Origin: a virus
IMG/VR virus record: IMGVR_UViG_3300030106_001796
Coordinates: 1-25,060 of that record
Length of the DNA stretch: 25,060 bases
Strand: one strand, 5' to 3'
The notes beneath the pieces were generated by a model. The model did no database searches. It was not told where the DNA came from and saw only the letters and a list, made by a program, of their open reading frames with translations. Both the position numbers and the translations under genes were made by a program. Positions within the stretch are counted from its first letter, which is position 1. Every line of letters starts with the position of its first letter. Below are positions 13,735 to 20,924 of the stretch, in pieces.

Positions 13735-13772
13735 TTATCGTAGCGCAGCGTATACAAGTCGTGCTACGATAA
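13735..13772. promoter_or_regulatory. 10-bp inverted repeat upstream of the head operon
   Basis: TTATCGTAGC (13735-13744) and GCTACGATAA (13763-13772) are perfect inverted copies with an 18-base spacer. There is no terminal T run. GATAATAT is directly repeated at 13768 and 13788, exactly 20 bases apart, just before the 13806 start. GCTACGATAA recurs at 17559-17568 before the next operon. This suggests an operator or a weak RNA hairpin. Confidence 0.5.
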
Positions 13773-13805
13773 TATCAGACATTGTTTGATAATATGCGAG
13801 TTTGA

Positions 13806-14003
13806 ATGGATGACATTTATATAGCCGAAGCGGTCTTTCGAATCTTGAGAGAAAGGAGGCAATCGGTTACGGACTTGATGATATACGGCAATGTGAAATC
13901 GATGGAGCAATATCGTGAGCTTATGGGCAATATGGAATGCCTGAATCACGTGGAACAGGAACTCAAGAGCCTGCTAGAAAAACAGGAGCAATCTAATGAC
14001 TAA
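13806..14003 (+). CDS. small conserved phage protein, 65 aa
   Basis: This is an all-helical, charged protein: DDIYIAEAVFRILRERRQS, then VTDLMIYGNVKSMEQYRELM, then a coiled C-terminal helix NHVEQELKSLLEKQEQ. I recall short proteins of this pattern just upstream of head genes in marine phages; function unknown. The ribosome site is weak (GCGAG), though the preceding operator-like region probably holds the promoter. The 3' end overlaps the next gene by eight bases, indicating coupled translation with the co-chaperonin. A role in head assembly is suggested only by position. Confidence 0.75.
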   Translation: MDDIYIAEAVFRILRERRQSVTDLMIYGNVKSMEQYRELMGNMECLNHVEQELKSLLEKQEQSND

Positions 14004-14478
14004 ATCTTCAAAAATAGATTTGTCTGCGGCACCAAATGCTGCTTTTAATGTTCAAGCAGAGACGGACAAAAGTGAAAAGCCAAATCTAGCTGACGCTTAC
14101 GTGGAAAAACCGCGTCTGAATCCTGACTTGATTGATAAATCTCTTCTCGAAAGAATGCCGGAACCCACCGGATGGCGACTCTTGATTCTTCCTTACCAAG
14201 GCAAAGCAAAAACTGCTGGCGGTATTTTTTTACCTACTGAAGTACAAGAAAAAAGTCAGGTATCCACGCAAGTTGGATATGTTCTTAAAGTTGGCCCTTT
14301 GGCTTATGCGGATAAAGAAAAGTTTCCGACTGGTCCATGGTGCCGAATAAAACAATGGGTTTTATTTGCACGATATGCAGGGTCAAGATTTCAAATTGAT
14401 GGTGGTGAGGTTCGAATCCTTAACGATGACGAAATTCTATCCACTATTTTGGAACCAGAAGATATCCACAATCTGTAA
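13996..14478 (+). CDS. GroES-like co-chaperonin
   Basis: This looks like a Cpn10 partner for the host GroEL, used by some phages to fold the capsid protein. After a 54-residue extension absent from host GroES, the Cpn10 domain reads PEPTGWRLLILPYQGKAKTA, then GGIFLP (75-80, the mobile-loop position that contacts GroEL), then QVGYVLKVGPLAY, WCRIKQWVLFARYAG (barrel strand) and GGEVRILNDDEILSTIL, which matches the typical end of GroES. The domain carries an insertion around KEKFPTGPW. AGGAG upstream supports the start. No GroEL gene is present. It lies directly before the scaffold, fitting a role in head assembly. Confidence 0.8.
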   Translation: MTKSSKIDLSAAPNAAFNVQAETDKSEKPNLADAYVEKPRLNPDLIDKSLLERMPEPTGWRLLILPYQGKAKTAGGIFLPTEVQEKSQVSTQVGYVLKVGPLAYADKEKFPTGPWCRIKQWVLFARYAGSRFQIDGGEVRILNDDEILSTILEPEDIHNL

Positions 14479-14495
14479 AGAAAGGAGAGACAGTT

Positions 14496-15368
14496 ATGGC
14501 AGAAGCCGAAGAAAACCAAGTTGAACTCGATTTAGATGATTCTCAAGAAACTGAAGTAGAAATAAATGAGGATCAAGCAGAAGAGAAAGAGGTTGAAACG
14601 GTTGTAGAAACTGATGACCAGTTTAAAAAAGCCGAAACAGCCACACAAAAACGTATTGATCGTCTCACGAAAAAAATGCGCGAAGCTGAAAGACGGGAGC
14701 AAGAAGCTATCCGATACGCGCAAGGCGTGCAAAACGAGTCGAATCAATTAAAACAACGTATACAAAGCTTAGATTCGAACTACGTTTCTGAATATTCTAA
14801 TCGCGTCAGTAGTCAAATGGAGCAAGCAGAGGCTGCTCTAGCAAGAGCTATCGAAATAGGCGATAGCGCCGCTACGGTAGAGGCCCAACGTTCTTTAACT
14901 AATTTAGCCATTCAAGCTGATCGTGCTGCACAAGCAAAAGCGCAGGCTGATCGTGCGCAACAACAGGCACAAGCAGCGGCGCAACAACAAATTAATCAAC
15001 CCATGCCTGCACAACAGCCAAGAAGGCCTGACGCAAAAGCAGAACAATGGGCTTTACAAAACAGTTGGTTTGGGTCCGATGAAGCCATGACTTACGCCGC
15101 TTTTGGCATTCACAAAAAAATGGTCGAAGACGAAGGGTTTGACCCGCAAACTGATGAATACTATACTGAATTGGATAACCGTATTGCTGCAAAGTTTAAT
15201 ACGGGTGTAACGGCTTCTACTAAACGACCCGCTCAGACGGTTATAGGGGCTACGAGAAGTTCGTCTGGGCGCAGTGGGAAAAAGGTTAGACTCACCCCTA
15301 GCCAAGTCGCAATAGCGAAAAAATTGGGTGTGCCGCTTGAAGAATATGCGAAATACGTGAAGGAGTAA
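14496..15368 (+). CDS. head scaffolding protein
   Basis: This is the predicted internal scaffold around which the capsid assembles and which leaves before DNA fills the head. The layout fits: a strongly acidic N-terminus (residues 1-45, Glu/Asp-rich), a long coiled coil at about 50-185 (KRIDRLTKKMREAERREQE, Gln/Ala-rich AQQQAQAAAQQQ), a conserved block WALQNSWFGSDEAMTYAAF, and a basic C-terminal segment (GRSGKKVRLTPSQVAIAKKL) ending YAKYVKE that would dock on the capsid protein. At 290 aa it has the usual size. AAAGGAGAG supports the start. It lies two genes before the capsid pair. Confidence 0.82.
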   Translation: MAEAEENQVELDLDDSQETEVEINEDQAEEKEVETVVETDDQFKKAETATQKRIDRLTKKMREAERREQEAIRYAQGVQNESNQLKQRIQSLDSNYVSEYSNRVSSQMEQAEAALARAIEIGDSAATVEAQRSLTNLAIQADRAAQAKAQADRAQQQAQAAAQQQINQPMPAQQPRRPDAKAEQWALQNSWFGSDEAMTYAAFGIHKKMVEDEGFDPQTDEYYTELDNRIAAKFNTGVTASTKRPAQTVIGATRSSSGRSGKKVRLTPSQVAIAKKLGVPLEEYAKYVKE

Positions 15369-15372
15369 ATTA

Positions 15373-15858
15373 ATGAGCGAACAAGTGAAGGAGACAAATT
15401 CAGCCGTTAAACGTACTTCTCGCGCAAACGAAACTAGGGAAAAACAGGCTATTCGTAAGCCATGGGCTCCCCCGTCAATGTTAGATGCACCACCTGCCCC
15501 TGACGGCTTCCAACATCGTTGGATACGTGCGGAAACGCGTGGATTTGATGATACCAAAAACGTCAGCGCCAAGATGCGTGAAGGTTGGGAATTAGTTCGT
15601 AAGGACGAATATCCCGATTTTGAATCGCCAGTTATTGAATCAGGTAAATATGAAGGTGTGTTTGGAGTCGGCGGATTGCTTCTTGCCAGAATACCGCAAG
15701 AGACTGTAGCCGAAAGAACTGAATACTTTAGACAACGTAGTCAGGATCAAGAGGATGCGGTTGACCACGATATGATGCGCGAGAATGCACACTCTACAAT
15801 GAGGATCAGCAATGCTGATCGTCAATCTCGTGTAACCTTCGGTGGCCCGAAAAAATAA
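15373..15858 (+). CDS. conserved virion-module protein, 161 aa
   Basis: No function is known to me. The N-terminal 30 residues are basic and disordered (VKRTSRANETREKQAIRK). A compact region follows: WAPPSMLDAPPAPDGFQHRW, then IRAETRGFDDTKNVSAKMRE, GWELVRKDEYPDFESPV and GVFGVGGLLLARIPQETVAER. The end is polar (NADRQSRVTFGGPKK). I recall proteins with W-x-P-P-x3-L-x-A-P-x2-P-x-G encoded between scaffold and capsid genes of marine phages. AAGGAG at about 15360 overlaps the end of the scaffold gene. Its place in the head operon points to a structural or assembly role. Confidence 0.75.
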   Translation: MSEQVKETNSAVKRTSRANETREKQAIRKPWAPPSMLDAPPAPDGFQHRWIRAETRGFDDTKNVSAKMREGWELVRKDEYPDFESPVIESGKYEGVFGVGGLLLARIPQETVAERTEYFRQRSQDQEDAVDHDMMRENAHSTMRISNADRQSRVTFGGPKK

Positions 15859-15886
15859 GGGCTGCCCTTCATAGGAGAAACTACTT

Positions 15887-16537
15887 ATGGCAAATCAAAA
15901 TACTGCCTTTGGTCTTCGTCCTATCGGGCTTAATGGCTCTGCGACCAATTCTACTGGGGTAACTCAGTACGAAATCGCAAGCGATAACACCAATGCTATT
16001 TTTCAATATGCTATCTGTGTGCCTCTGGCCGCGGGTGTAATTGACCAAGCAGGTGCTACCAGCGGTGGTACTACGCAAGCATTGGGCGTCCTGATGGGGG
16101 TGGAGTACGTTGATTCGGTTTCAAAAAAACCGGTCTTTATAAACTACTGGCCCGGATCAAACTCAGTAAGCGTCGATACAAATCATCCTGTAAAAGCGTT
16201 TGTTGCAGATAATCCAAACCAACTATTCAAGGTCGCTTCTGACGCGTCTTTGACCGACAGAGCAACCGCTCAAGCCGCCGTTTTTGCGAACGCGTCTTTG
16301 GGCACATCTGCTCGTACAGGTTCTACTGATACAGGTAGTTCCACTTCCGCCTTGGGCGTTTCAACGATAGCTGTCACAGCTACGCTACCTTTGCGTATTG
16401 TAGGCGTCATGGATGACGCAGCAAATGAAGATTTCACTGCTGCGGGTATTCCATTGATAGTTAGATTGAACGCTCATTTTAACGCACCAACCAGCCGTTT
16501 TGATTCGCAGACAACTGCGACCTCAACGGGCATTTAA
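15887..16537 (+). CDS. head-associated virion protein (possible decoration protein)
   Basis: The 216-aa protein starts NQNTAFGLRPIGLNGSATNS, a start I associate with abundant virion proteins encoded beside the capsid gene in marine phages. The rest is beta-rich and Ser/Thr/Gly/Ala-rich: QALGVLMGVEYVD, PVFINYWPGSNSVSV, HPVKAFVADNPNQLFKV and a final PLIVRLNAHFNAPT. There is no enzyme motif or membrane span. TAGGAG precedes the ATG. Fifteen bases separate it from the capsid gene, so near-equal production is expected. A capsid decoration or auxiliary shell role is the likeliest reading. Confidence 0.75.
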   Translation: MANQNTAFGLRPIGLNGSATNSTGVTQYEIASDNTNAIFQYAICVPLAAGVIDQAGATSGGTTQALGVLMGVEYVDSVSKKPVFINYWPGSNSVSVDTNHPVKAFVADNPNQLFKVASDASLTDRATAQAAVFANASLGTSARTGSTDTGSSTSALGVSTIAVTATLPLRIVGVMDDAANEDFTAAGIPLIVRLNAHFNAPTSRFDSQTTATSTGI

Positions 16538-16551
16538 GGAGGGTTTAACTA

Positions 16552-17460
16552 ATGGCTATTTCAAGAAGTCAACTAGCTAAAGAGCTAGAACCCGGCCTTA
16601 ACGCTTTGTTTGGGCTGGAATACAACCGTTACGAGAACGAGCACGGCGAAATCTTTGAAGAGGAAACTTCAGATAGAGCCTTCGAAGAGGAAGTAATGCT
16701 CGGTGGGTTTTCAACCGCACCTGTTAAAGGCGAAGGCACTGCCATCAGCTTTGACGATGCACAAGAGACTTACACTGCTCGTTACACACATGAAACGATT
16801 GCGTTGGCGTTCTCAATCACTGAGGAAGCTATCGAAGACAATCTGTATGATCGTCTTGCATCGCGTTACACCAAGGCCTTGGCTCGTTCCATGGCTCAAA
16901 CCAAGCAGATTAAAGCTGCCGCTATCTTGAACAACGCGTTCACGGCTGGAGCTTCTGCTATTGGTGACGGTGCCGCGCTGTGTTCTTCTTCACACCCGAG
17001 TCTTTCGGGTAATCAGAGGAACCTTTTGTCTACGGCGGCTGATCTCAACGAGACCTCTCTTGAGCAGATGCTGATTGACATTGCGGGTCTTACGGATGAG
17101 CGCGGTTTGAAGATTGCTGTTCGCGGCACTAAGCTTATTATTCCAAAAGAGCTTCAGTTCATCGCAGAAAGGGTTATGAACTCTAATTTGCGTTCGGGCA
17201 CTGCGGACAACGATGCTAACGCCATGAAGAATATGGGGATGATCCCAGAAGGAGCGGTGGTAAACCACTTCCTGACGGATACAGACGCGTTCTTCATTAA
17301 AACTGACGCACCAAACGGTTTCAAATTCTTTAACCGTTCGCCCATTAAAACGGCGATGGAAGGAGACTTCGACACTGGTAACATGAGATTCAAAGCTCGT
17401 GAACGTTACAGTTTTGGTGTATCTGACTGGCGTTGCGTTTTCGGTACACCCGGAGCGTAA
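16552..17460 (+). CDS. major capsid protein
   Basis: This is the main shell protein, likely HK97-fold and closest in pattern to the Mu-type gpT group. It starts with an N-terminal arm (SRSQLAKELEPGLNALFGLEYNR cut into an alpha helix and loop), then EEEVMLGGFSTAPVKGEG, SFDDAQETYTARYTHETIAL, AFSITEEAIEDNLYDR (spine helix), ARSMAQTKQIKAAAILN, FTAGASAIGDGAALCSS, GLKIAVRGTKLIIPKEL, FIKTDAPNGFKFFNRSP and finally ARERYSFGVSDWRCVFG. At 302 aa it is typical. AAGGAGGG gives it the strongest ribosome site in the region, as expected for the most abundant protein. A strong terminator follows. Confidence 0.92.
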   Translation: MAISRSQLAKELEPGLNALFGLEYNRYENEHGEIFEEETSDRAFEEEVMLGGFSTAPVKGEGTAISFDDAQETYTARYTHETIALAFSITEEAIEDNLYDRLASRYTKALARSMAQTKQIKAAAILNNAFTAGASAIGDGAALCSSSHPSLSGNQRNLLSTAADLNETSLEQMLIDIAGLTDERGLKIAVRGTKLIIPKELQFIAERVMNSNLRSGTADNDANAMKNMGMIPEGAVVNHFLTDTDAFFIKTDAPNGFKFFNRSPIKTAMEGDFDTGNMRFKARERYSFGVSDWRCVFGTPGA

Positions 17461-17512
17461 ACTATGCTATAAAGGCGATGTTGATTTCATATCAACCTCT
17501 CCTTCAAGACCG

Positions 17513-17549
17513 AGAAAGGGGCAACGAAAGTTGCCCCTTTCTTTTTTTT
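17513..17549 (+). terminator. strong terminator after the capsid gene
   Basis: AGAAAGGGGCAAC (17513-17525) pairs perfectly with GTTGCCCCTTTCT (17530-17542) around a GAAA tetraloop, with eight T from 17542. It is the strongest hairpin in the window. Confidence 0.95.
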
Positions 17550-17579
17550 GTGCAGTAAGCTACGATAAATTCATCCTGA

Positions 17580-17598
17580 CAGTTGCATTGGGCAACTG
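17580..17598 (+). promoter_or_regulatory. leader hairpin before the tail operon
   Basis: CAGTTGC (17580-17586) pairs with GCAACTG (17592-17598) around ATTGG, between the terminator and the AGGAGG of the 17624 gene. There is no T run. GCTACGATAA lies just upstream at 17559. Confidence 0.4.
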
Positions 17599-17623
17599 AC
17601 ACTGGCCACGACAGGAGGATAAC

Positions 17624-18106
17624 ATGGCTAACACAACCTTCACTGGACCCGTCCGTTCGGAAAATGGGTTCAAAAATATTGTCAAAAGCTCATCTACTGG
17701 TGAACTCACAAGCGAAATGACACTTTCGCAGTACACGGCAACTATCACGGTTGCAAACGGTGCGACCACAGGTAAAGAATCCGCTATTGGTATTCCATCC
17801 AACTTTATACCAATGGGTGTAATGGTAGCGGTGACTGGTGCAGCGGGTAATTCAGTAACACTCAATGATATCGGAACAGATGCAGACACTGATGGTTTTG
17901 TCGATGGTATTTCTGCCGCGGTCAATAGCGTTGGTTTTAAAGGATTTTTCCCTTGCAACGGTGTTTTGGGAATGTCTGGCGGAACGACGACTGCTGCAAC
18001 CGAAACAGCGGATGAGGTAGAACTTGTTCTTTCTGGTGACCCCGGCGCAGATACAACAATTGTTTTGAAGTTCTTCGGATTATCAAGTTCTTCAGACGCT
18101 TCTTAA
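17624..18106 (+). CDS. virion structural protein, 160 aa
   Basis: The protein opens ANTTFTGPVRSENGFKNIVK, a start I recall from small virion proteins of marine phages in which the element FxGPVxSxNGF is repeated among paralogues. The body is beta-rich: YTATITVANGATTGKES, FIPMGVMVAVTGAAGNSVTL, a Asp-rich segment DIGTDADTDGFVDG that could bind calcium, and ADTTIVLKFFGLSSS. AGGAGG at about 17613 supports the start. It is first in the operon after the capsid terminator. A head or tail surface role is likely, without direct proof. Confidence 0.7.
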   Translation: MANTTFTGPVRSENGFKNIVKSSSTGELTSEMTLSQYTATITVANGATTGKESAIGIPSNFIPMGVMVAVTGAAGNSVTLNDIGTDADTDGFVDGISAAVNSVGFKGFFPCNGVLGMSGGTTTAATETADEVELVLSGDPGADTTIVLKFFGLSSSSDAS

Positions 18107-18121
18107 TAAGGAGTTGATGAA

Positions 18122-18394
18122 ATGGCTGGTTCTGATGTAAGAGCGATTCGTCTGACAGGCACCGGCTCTGCCGGTGTCGGGGTAGCACGTATTCGTCAGG
18201 TTCAAATCAAAACAGATACAGGATCACCCCGGTTGACTATTTCTGATGGTAACGGTGGGGCCACTGTACTAGATATGGATTTAGATGCCTCTGACACACA
18301 CTCTGTGAATATCCCAGATGAGGGTATAAGAGTAAGCGACATATACATTGCTACCTTTACTGCATGTACGTCAGTTACGGTGTTCTTTAGCTAG
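18122..18394 (+). CDS. small virion-module protein, 90 aa
   Basis: This is a beta-rich 90-aa protein with no Lys after the first half: SDVRAIRLTGTGSAGVGVAR, then IRQVQIKTDTGSPRLTISDG, LDMDLDASDTHSVNIPDEGI and RVSDIYIATFTACTSVTVFFS. Alternating hydrophobics fit a single small beta-sandwich of the kind used as decoration or fibre domains. AAGGAG lies upstream. The next gene follows after seven bases. No family is recognised. Confidence 0.7.
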   Translation: MAGSDVRAIRLTGTGSAGVGVARIRQVQIKTDTGSPRLTISDGNGGATVLDMDLDASDTHSVNIPDEGIRVSDIYIATFTACTSVTVFFS

Positions 18395-18401
18395 GTTTAA
18401 G

Positions 18402-18686
18402 ATGGCGACAACAAAAGATGCAACTCGTTTACCATCCGGAAGGATTAAATACAGGGGCGAAACTTTTGCGGGCTATAATAAACCAAAACGAACTCCGGGC
18501 AAATCGAAAAAAAGTGCGGTTCTTGCCAAAAAAGGCAATCAAATCAAGCTTGTAAGATTTGGAGACCCGAAGATGTCGATCAAAAAAGATCAGCCCGGTA
18601 GACGTAAGAATTTTAGGGCACGACACAACTGTGATACGGCAAAAGATAAATTTTCTGCCCGTTATTGGAGTTGTAAGGCGTGGTGA
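18402..18686 (+). CDS. small basic protein with ARHNCDTAKDK...YWSCKAW motif, 94 aa
   Basis: This is a Lys/Arg-rich protein: an N-terminal RLPSGRIKYRGETFAGYNKP, a basic middle (RTPGKSKKSAVLAKKGNQIK), then LVRFGDPKMSIKKDQPGRRK and the conserved C-terminal NFRARHNCDTAKDKFSARYW followed by SCKAW. The paired Cys within a His/Asp/Trp-rich context suggests a small zinc-binding fold. I recall this C-terminal signature from many phage genomes, function unknown. The ribosome site is poor (TAGG), consistent with coupling to the preceding gene. A nucleic-acid-binding role is inferred from charge only. Confidence 0.75.
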   Translation: MATTKDATRLPSGRIKYRGETFAGYNKPKRTPGKSKKSAVLAKKGNQIKLVRFGDPKMSIKKDQPGRRKNFRARHNCDTAKDKFSARYWSCKAW

Positions 18687-18693
18687 GGCTTGG

Positions 18694-18876
18694 ATGAAAT
18701 TGGAAGAAGTTCTAGCCCGTTTAGAAAAACATGAGGCTGAATGCAATCTAAGGTACACACGGATTGAGGAGCGGCTTGACGAACATAAAAGCACGTTAAA
18801 AGCTTTAGATGCCAAGTTGTGGGCGCTTGCCGTATTAATTTTGATTGCACCCTTCGTGCAAAAGTTATTGGGGTAA
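18694..18876 (+). CDS. XhlA-like small membrane protein, 60 aa
   Basis: A charged coiled-coil N-terminal two-thirds (EEVLARLEKHEAECNLRYTR, then IEERLDEHKSTLKALDAK) leads into one C-terminal membrane span, LWALAVLILIAPFVQKLLG (42-60). This layout matches hemolysin XhlA-type proteins, which assist holins in some phages, and also small tape or tail-anchored phage proteins. The ATG at 18694 is chosen over a far upstream in-frame ATG at 18559, which would overlap the preceding gene. GTGAGG is upstream. It is 5 kb from the lysis cassette, so a lysis role is not assured. Confidence 0.7.
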   Translation: MKLEEVLARLEKHEAECNLRYTRIEERLDEHKSTLKALDAKLWALAVLILIAPFVQKLLG

Positions 18877-18880
18877 TCGT

Positions 18881-19123
18881 ATGGGCTCAGTAGTCCGAAC
18901 TGGACCGAAAAAAATAAAATGCCCCAGCGTTACCTACATGCGCAAAGGCGGCAAAGTTTCGAAAAAATCAAAGGGAAGTAAAATTTGCCCAGAAGGAAAA
19001 GCATGGGCAAAAAGGACTTTTGACACCTACCCTTCAGCTTATGCAAATTTGGCTGCTTCTAAGTATTGCAAAGACCCCAACTATGCCAAGAAATCAAAAG
19101 GTGGCAAAAGGAAGGGCCGGTAA
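18881..19123 (+). CDS. small Lys-rich Cys-containing protein, 80 aa
   Basis: The protein is about one quarter Lys. Cys pairs appear as KIKCPSVTYMRKGGKVS and SKICPEGKAWAKRTFDTYPS, with AYANLAASKYCKDPNYAKKS near the end. The segment from KICPEGKAWAKR to SAYAN is one I recall from tiny phage proteins. Three Cys with surrounding Lys suggest a metal-stabilised nucleic-acid binder, unproven. The start at 18881 follows GGGG. An in-frame ATG at 18845 lies within the upstream membrane protein gene. The stop overlaps the next start (TAATG). Confidence 0.7.
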   Translation: MGSVVRTGPKKIKCPSVTYMRKGGKVSKKSKGSKICPEGKAWAKRTFDTYPSAYANLAASKYCKDPNYAKKSKGGKRKGR

Positions 19124-19503
19124 TGGGCAAGCTGAAGGAGTGGTTGGATGAAGATTGGGTCCGAATTGATAGCAAGGGTAATATCGCAGGCAAATGCGGT
19201 ACTTCCAAAAACAAAAAAAGACCTGATAGATGTTTACCACGAGCTAAAGCACAAAGTCTTAGCAAGTCTGAGAGGGCTGCAACAGCACGTAAAAAGAAAC
19301 GTGAAGGCGCTAAAGGGAAGACAGTTGTTGCAAATACAAAAGAAGCAAAAGTAAAAAAGATGGCTTTGGGGGGAGTCGTTGAAACTAGATCAAAAAGACC
19401 ATTCCGCGGTAAATCCCAACCCGGCACTGCTATAGCTAGAGGTTGCGGGGCAGTGATGAGTAACCGACGTAAGAGAACGAAAGGGTCGGTGACGCAATCA
19501 TGA
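19123..19503 (+). CDS. small basic protein, DUF6321-like, 126 aa
   Basis: The start overlaps the previous stop. The sequence LKEWLDEDWVRIDSKGNIAG, KCGTSKNKKRPDRCLPRAKA, QSLSKSERAATARKKKREGA, then KGKTVVANTKEAK matches a conserved phage/marine-bacterial family that I believe is DUF6321 (name recalled, not checked). The C-terminal part is separate: KMALGGVVETRSKRPFRG followed by TAIARGCGAVMSNRRKRTKG. The ARGxGA end resembles that of the protein at 10512. It is very basic throughout, with conserved Cys, consistent with DNA binding or packaging inside the head. Function is unknown. It overlaps the next gene by four bases. Confidence 0.75.
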   Translation: MGKLKEWLDEDWVRIDSKGNIAGKCGTSKNKKRPDRCLPRAKAQSLSKSERAATARKKKREGAKGKTVVANTKEAKVKKMALGGVVETRSKRPFRGKSQPGTAIARGCGAVMSNRRKRTKGSVTQS

Positions 19504-20084
19504 ACTTAGCTTTCTACTCAGAGCCTATTGAAAAAGCTATTGTTGAGGAGATTAGGCAATGGTCTGCGGAAGTGTTGGAGCAACCAAATCCTTACTTTAA
19601 TAATTTACCGGCATGTCCTTATGCGCGGTCTGCTTGGATGGATAACAAAGTTTCCATTCTTTTTAAAAACGAACCTTCCTTACAGGTTTTGTATACCTGC
19701 ATTTCTCAATTTGATGACGCATTCGATTTGTTAATTATCGTTGATCTGAATCCAGATGAAGATTCCGATGCTTTTCATGAATACTTAGACCAACTGAATG
19801 ATGTTATTTCTGAAGGAATGTTTATAGATAAAGATATTTGGGTAATGGGCTTCCATCCTCACGATGATCCTAGCGATTTCGTAGAGGAAGTTGTTTTTGA
19901 AAGAGAGATTGATACGGCCTATTCAATGACATTTGTGCAGCGTTTATCGAAGCTCCAGAAAGCGGCGGACAAGCTGCACAAAAAAGGATATTATCATACT
20001 TATGATAATGAATATCAAGCATCTGATATTTATGAAAAGCGTGAGAACCTTTATAGGAGATTAAAAAATGGCGATGAAACCTAG
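19500..20084 (+). CDS. hypothetical acidic protein, 194 aa
   Basis: The protein is acidic and globular, in contrast with its basic neighbours. Visible pieces are EKAIVEEIRQWSAEVLEQPN, PYFNNLPACPYARSAWMDNK, QVLYTCISQFDDAFDLLIIV, DLNPDEDSDAFHEYL, DKDIWVMGFHPHDD and a C-terminal helix with KLQKAADKLHKKGYYHTYDN. The element LPACPYARxAW recurs in proteins of large marine phages as I recall, without known activity. The His/Asp clusters could hold a metal. The start ATG overlaps the upstream stop (ATGA), and the 3' end overlaps the next gene by 17 bases. Confidence 0.7.
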   Translation: MNLAFYSEPIEKAIVEEIRQWSAEVLEQPNPYFNNLPACPYARSAWMDNKVSILFKNEPSLQVLYTCISQFDDAFDLLIIVDLNPDEDSDAFHEYLDQLNDVISEGMFIDKDIWVMGFHPHDDPSDFVEEVVFEREIDTAYSMTFVQRLSKLQKAADKLHKKGYYHTYDNEYQASDIYEKRENLYRRLKNGDET

Positions 20085-20256
20085 AAAAATGAAGGTTAAA
20101 AAGATGCGCGGTGGTGGTTCGCCTGCTGCGCCCGTAAAAAAGATGCGCGGTGGTGGATCACCGATGGCAGCGCAAAGAATGAAAAAAGGTGGCACTGATT
20201 TAGCCACTTTACGAAAAATGGCTAAAGCCAAAGGGTACAAATTGGTCAAAGCGTAA
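20068..20256 (+). CDS. tiny basic repeat protein, 62 aa
   Basis: AGGAG just upstream supports the start inside the end of the previous gene. The protein contains two copies of KKMRGGGSP, as VKKMRGGGSPAAP and VKKMRGGGSPMAA, plus a third related MKKGGTD. It ends LATLRKMAKAKGYKLVKA, a SAP-like or helix-ended basic tail. Nearly all residues are Lys, Arg, Met, Gly or Ala. A DNA-condensing or virion-internal role is suggested by charge, as for its small basic neighbours. The stop overlaps the next start. Confidence 0.7.
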   Translation: MAMKPRKMKVKKMRGGGSPAAPVKKMRGGGSPMAAQRMKKGGTDLATLRKMAKAKGYKLVKA

Positions 20257-20924
20257 TGACGACATCCAGTAGCAAAGATTTTGAACTTGACGTAGCTGAA
20301 TACGTAGAAGAGGCATTCGAGCGATGTGGACTAGAGGTTCGTACTGGGTACGATCTCAAGTCCGCTAAACGTTCGTTGAACCTAGTCTTTGCAGATTGGG
20401 CAAACCGTGGTCTTAATCAATGGACGATAAAGCAAAGAACTCAAGCACTCACGCAAGGAACGTCGGAATATGCGTTAAATGCTGACGTTATTGATGTTCT
20501 TTCTGTGGTTTTACGTAGAGATGGCACGGATTTTTCTTTGGAGCGTTTAAGTAGAGATGAGTATCTTACGATTCCTACTAAAACTACTCAAAGCCGCCCT
20601 AATCAGTTTTTTTTAGACAGGCAGATAACGCCTAATCTCAAAATATGGCCAGTGCCCGAAAATAGTACAGATGTTGTAATTTACGATGCGTTGACGCGCA
20701 TGGATGACGCCGACATCTACACAAACACAGTGGATTTGCCTTTTAGGTTCTACCCTTGCTTGGCTGCGGGCTTGGCTTATTACTTAGCTATGAAAAGAGC
20801 CCCTAACAGGGTTCAAATGCTCAAAGCGGTATACGAAGAAGAGTTCGATAGGGCTGCAACAGAAGATAGGGACAGGTCTTCTTTTAATGTTGTTCCCAAG
20901 TTTGAGTATTACAGGACAGGATAA
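20256..20924 (+). CDS. head-completion / tail accessory protein, P22 gp4-like
   Basis: The predicted role is the ring that binds below the portal and receives the tail. The N-terminal helices (SKDFELDVAEYVEEAFERCG, LKSAKRSLNLVFADWANRGL) and TQALTQGTSEYALNADVIDV, followed by LERLSRDEYLTIPTKTTQSR and PNLKIWPVPENSTDVVIYDA, match the layout of the P22 gp4 family and relatives. A compact region FRFYPCLAAGLAYYLAMKRA and a final polar tail follow. At 222 aa it is longer than P22 gp4, as is usual for marine phage homologues. The start is coupled to the upstream stop (TAATG). Confidence 0.7.
   Translation: MTTSSSKDFELDVAEYVEEAFERCGLEVRTGYDLKSAKRSLNLVFADWANRGLNQWTIKQRTQALTQGTSEYALNADVIDVLSVVLRRDGTDFSLERLSRDEYLTIPTKTTQSRPNQFFLDRQITPNLKIWPVPENSTDVVIYDALTRMDDADIYTNTVDLPFRFYPCLAAGLAYYLAMKRAPNRVQMLKAVYEEEFDRAATEDRDRSSFNVVPKFEYYRTG

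Noticed and set aside
13942-13957. Second parS-like sequence TGAATCACGTGGAACA
   Set aside because: It departs from the consensus at three positions, is not palindromic and lies within a conserved coding segment, so it is most likely coincidence.
15804-15820. Palindrome GATCAGCAATGCTGATC
   Set aside because: Eight-base arms are expected about once every few windows by chance, and it lies inside a coding region.
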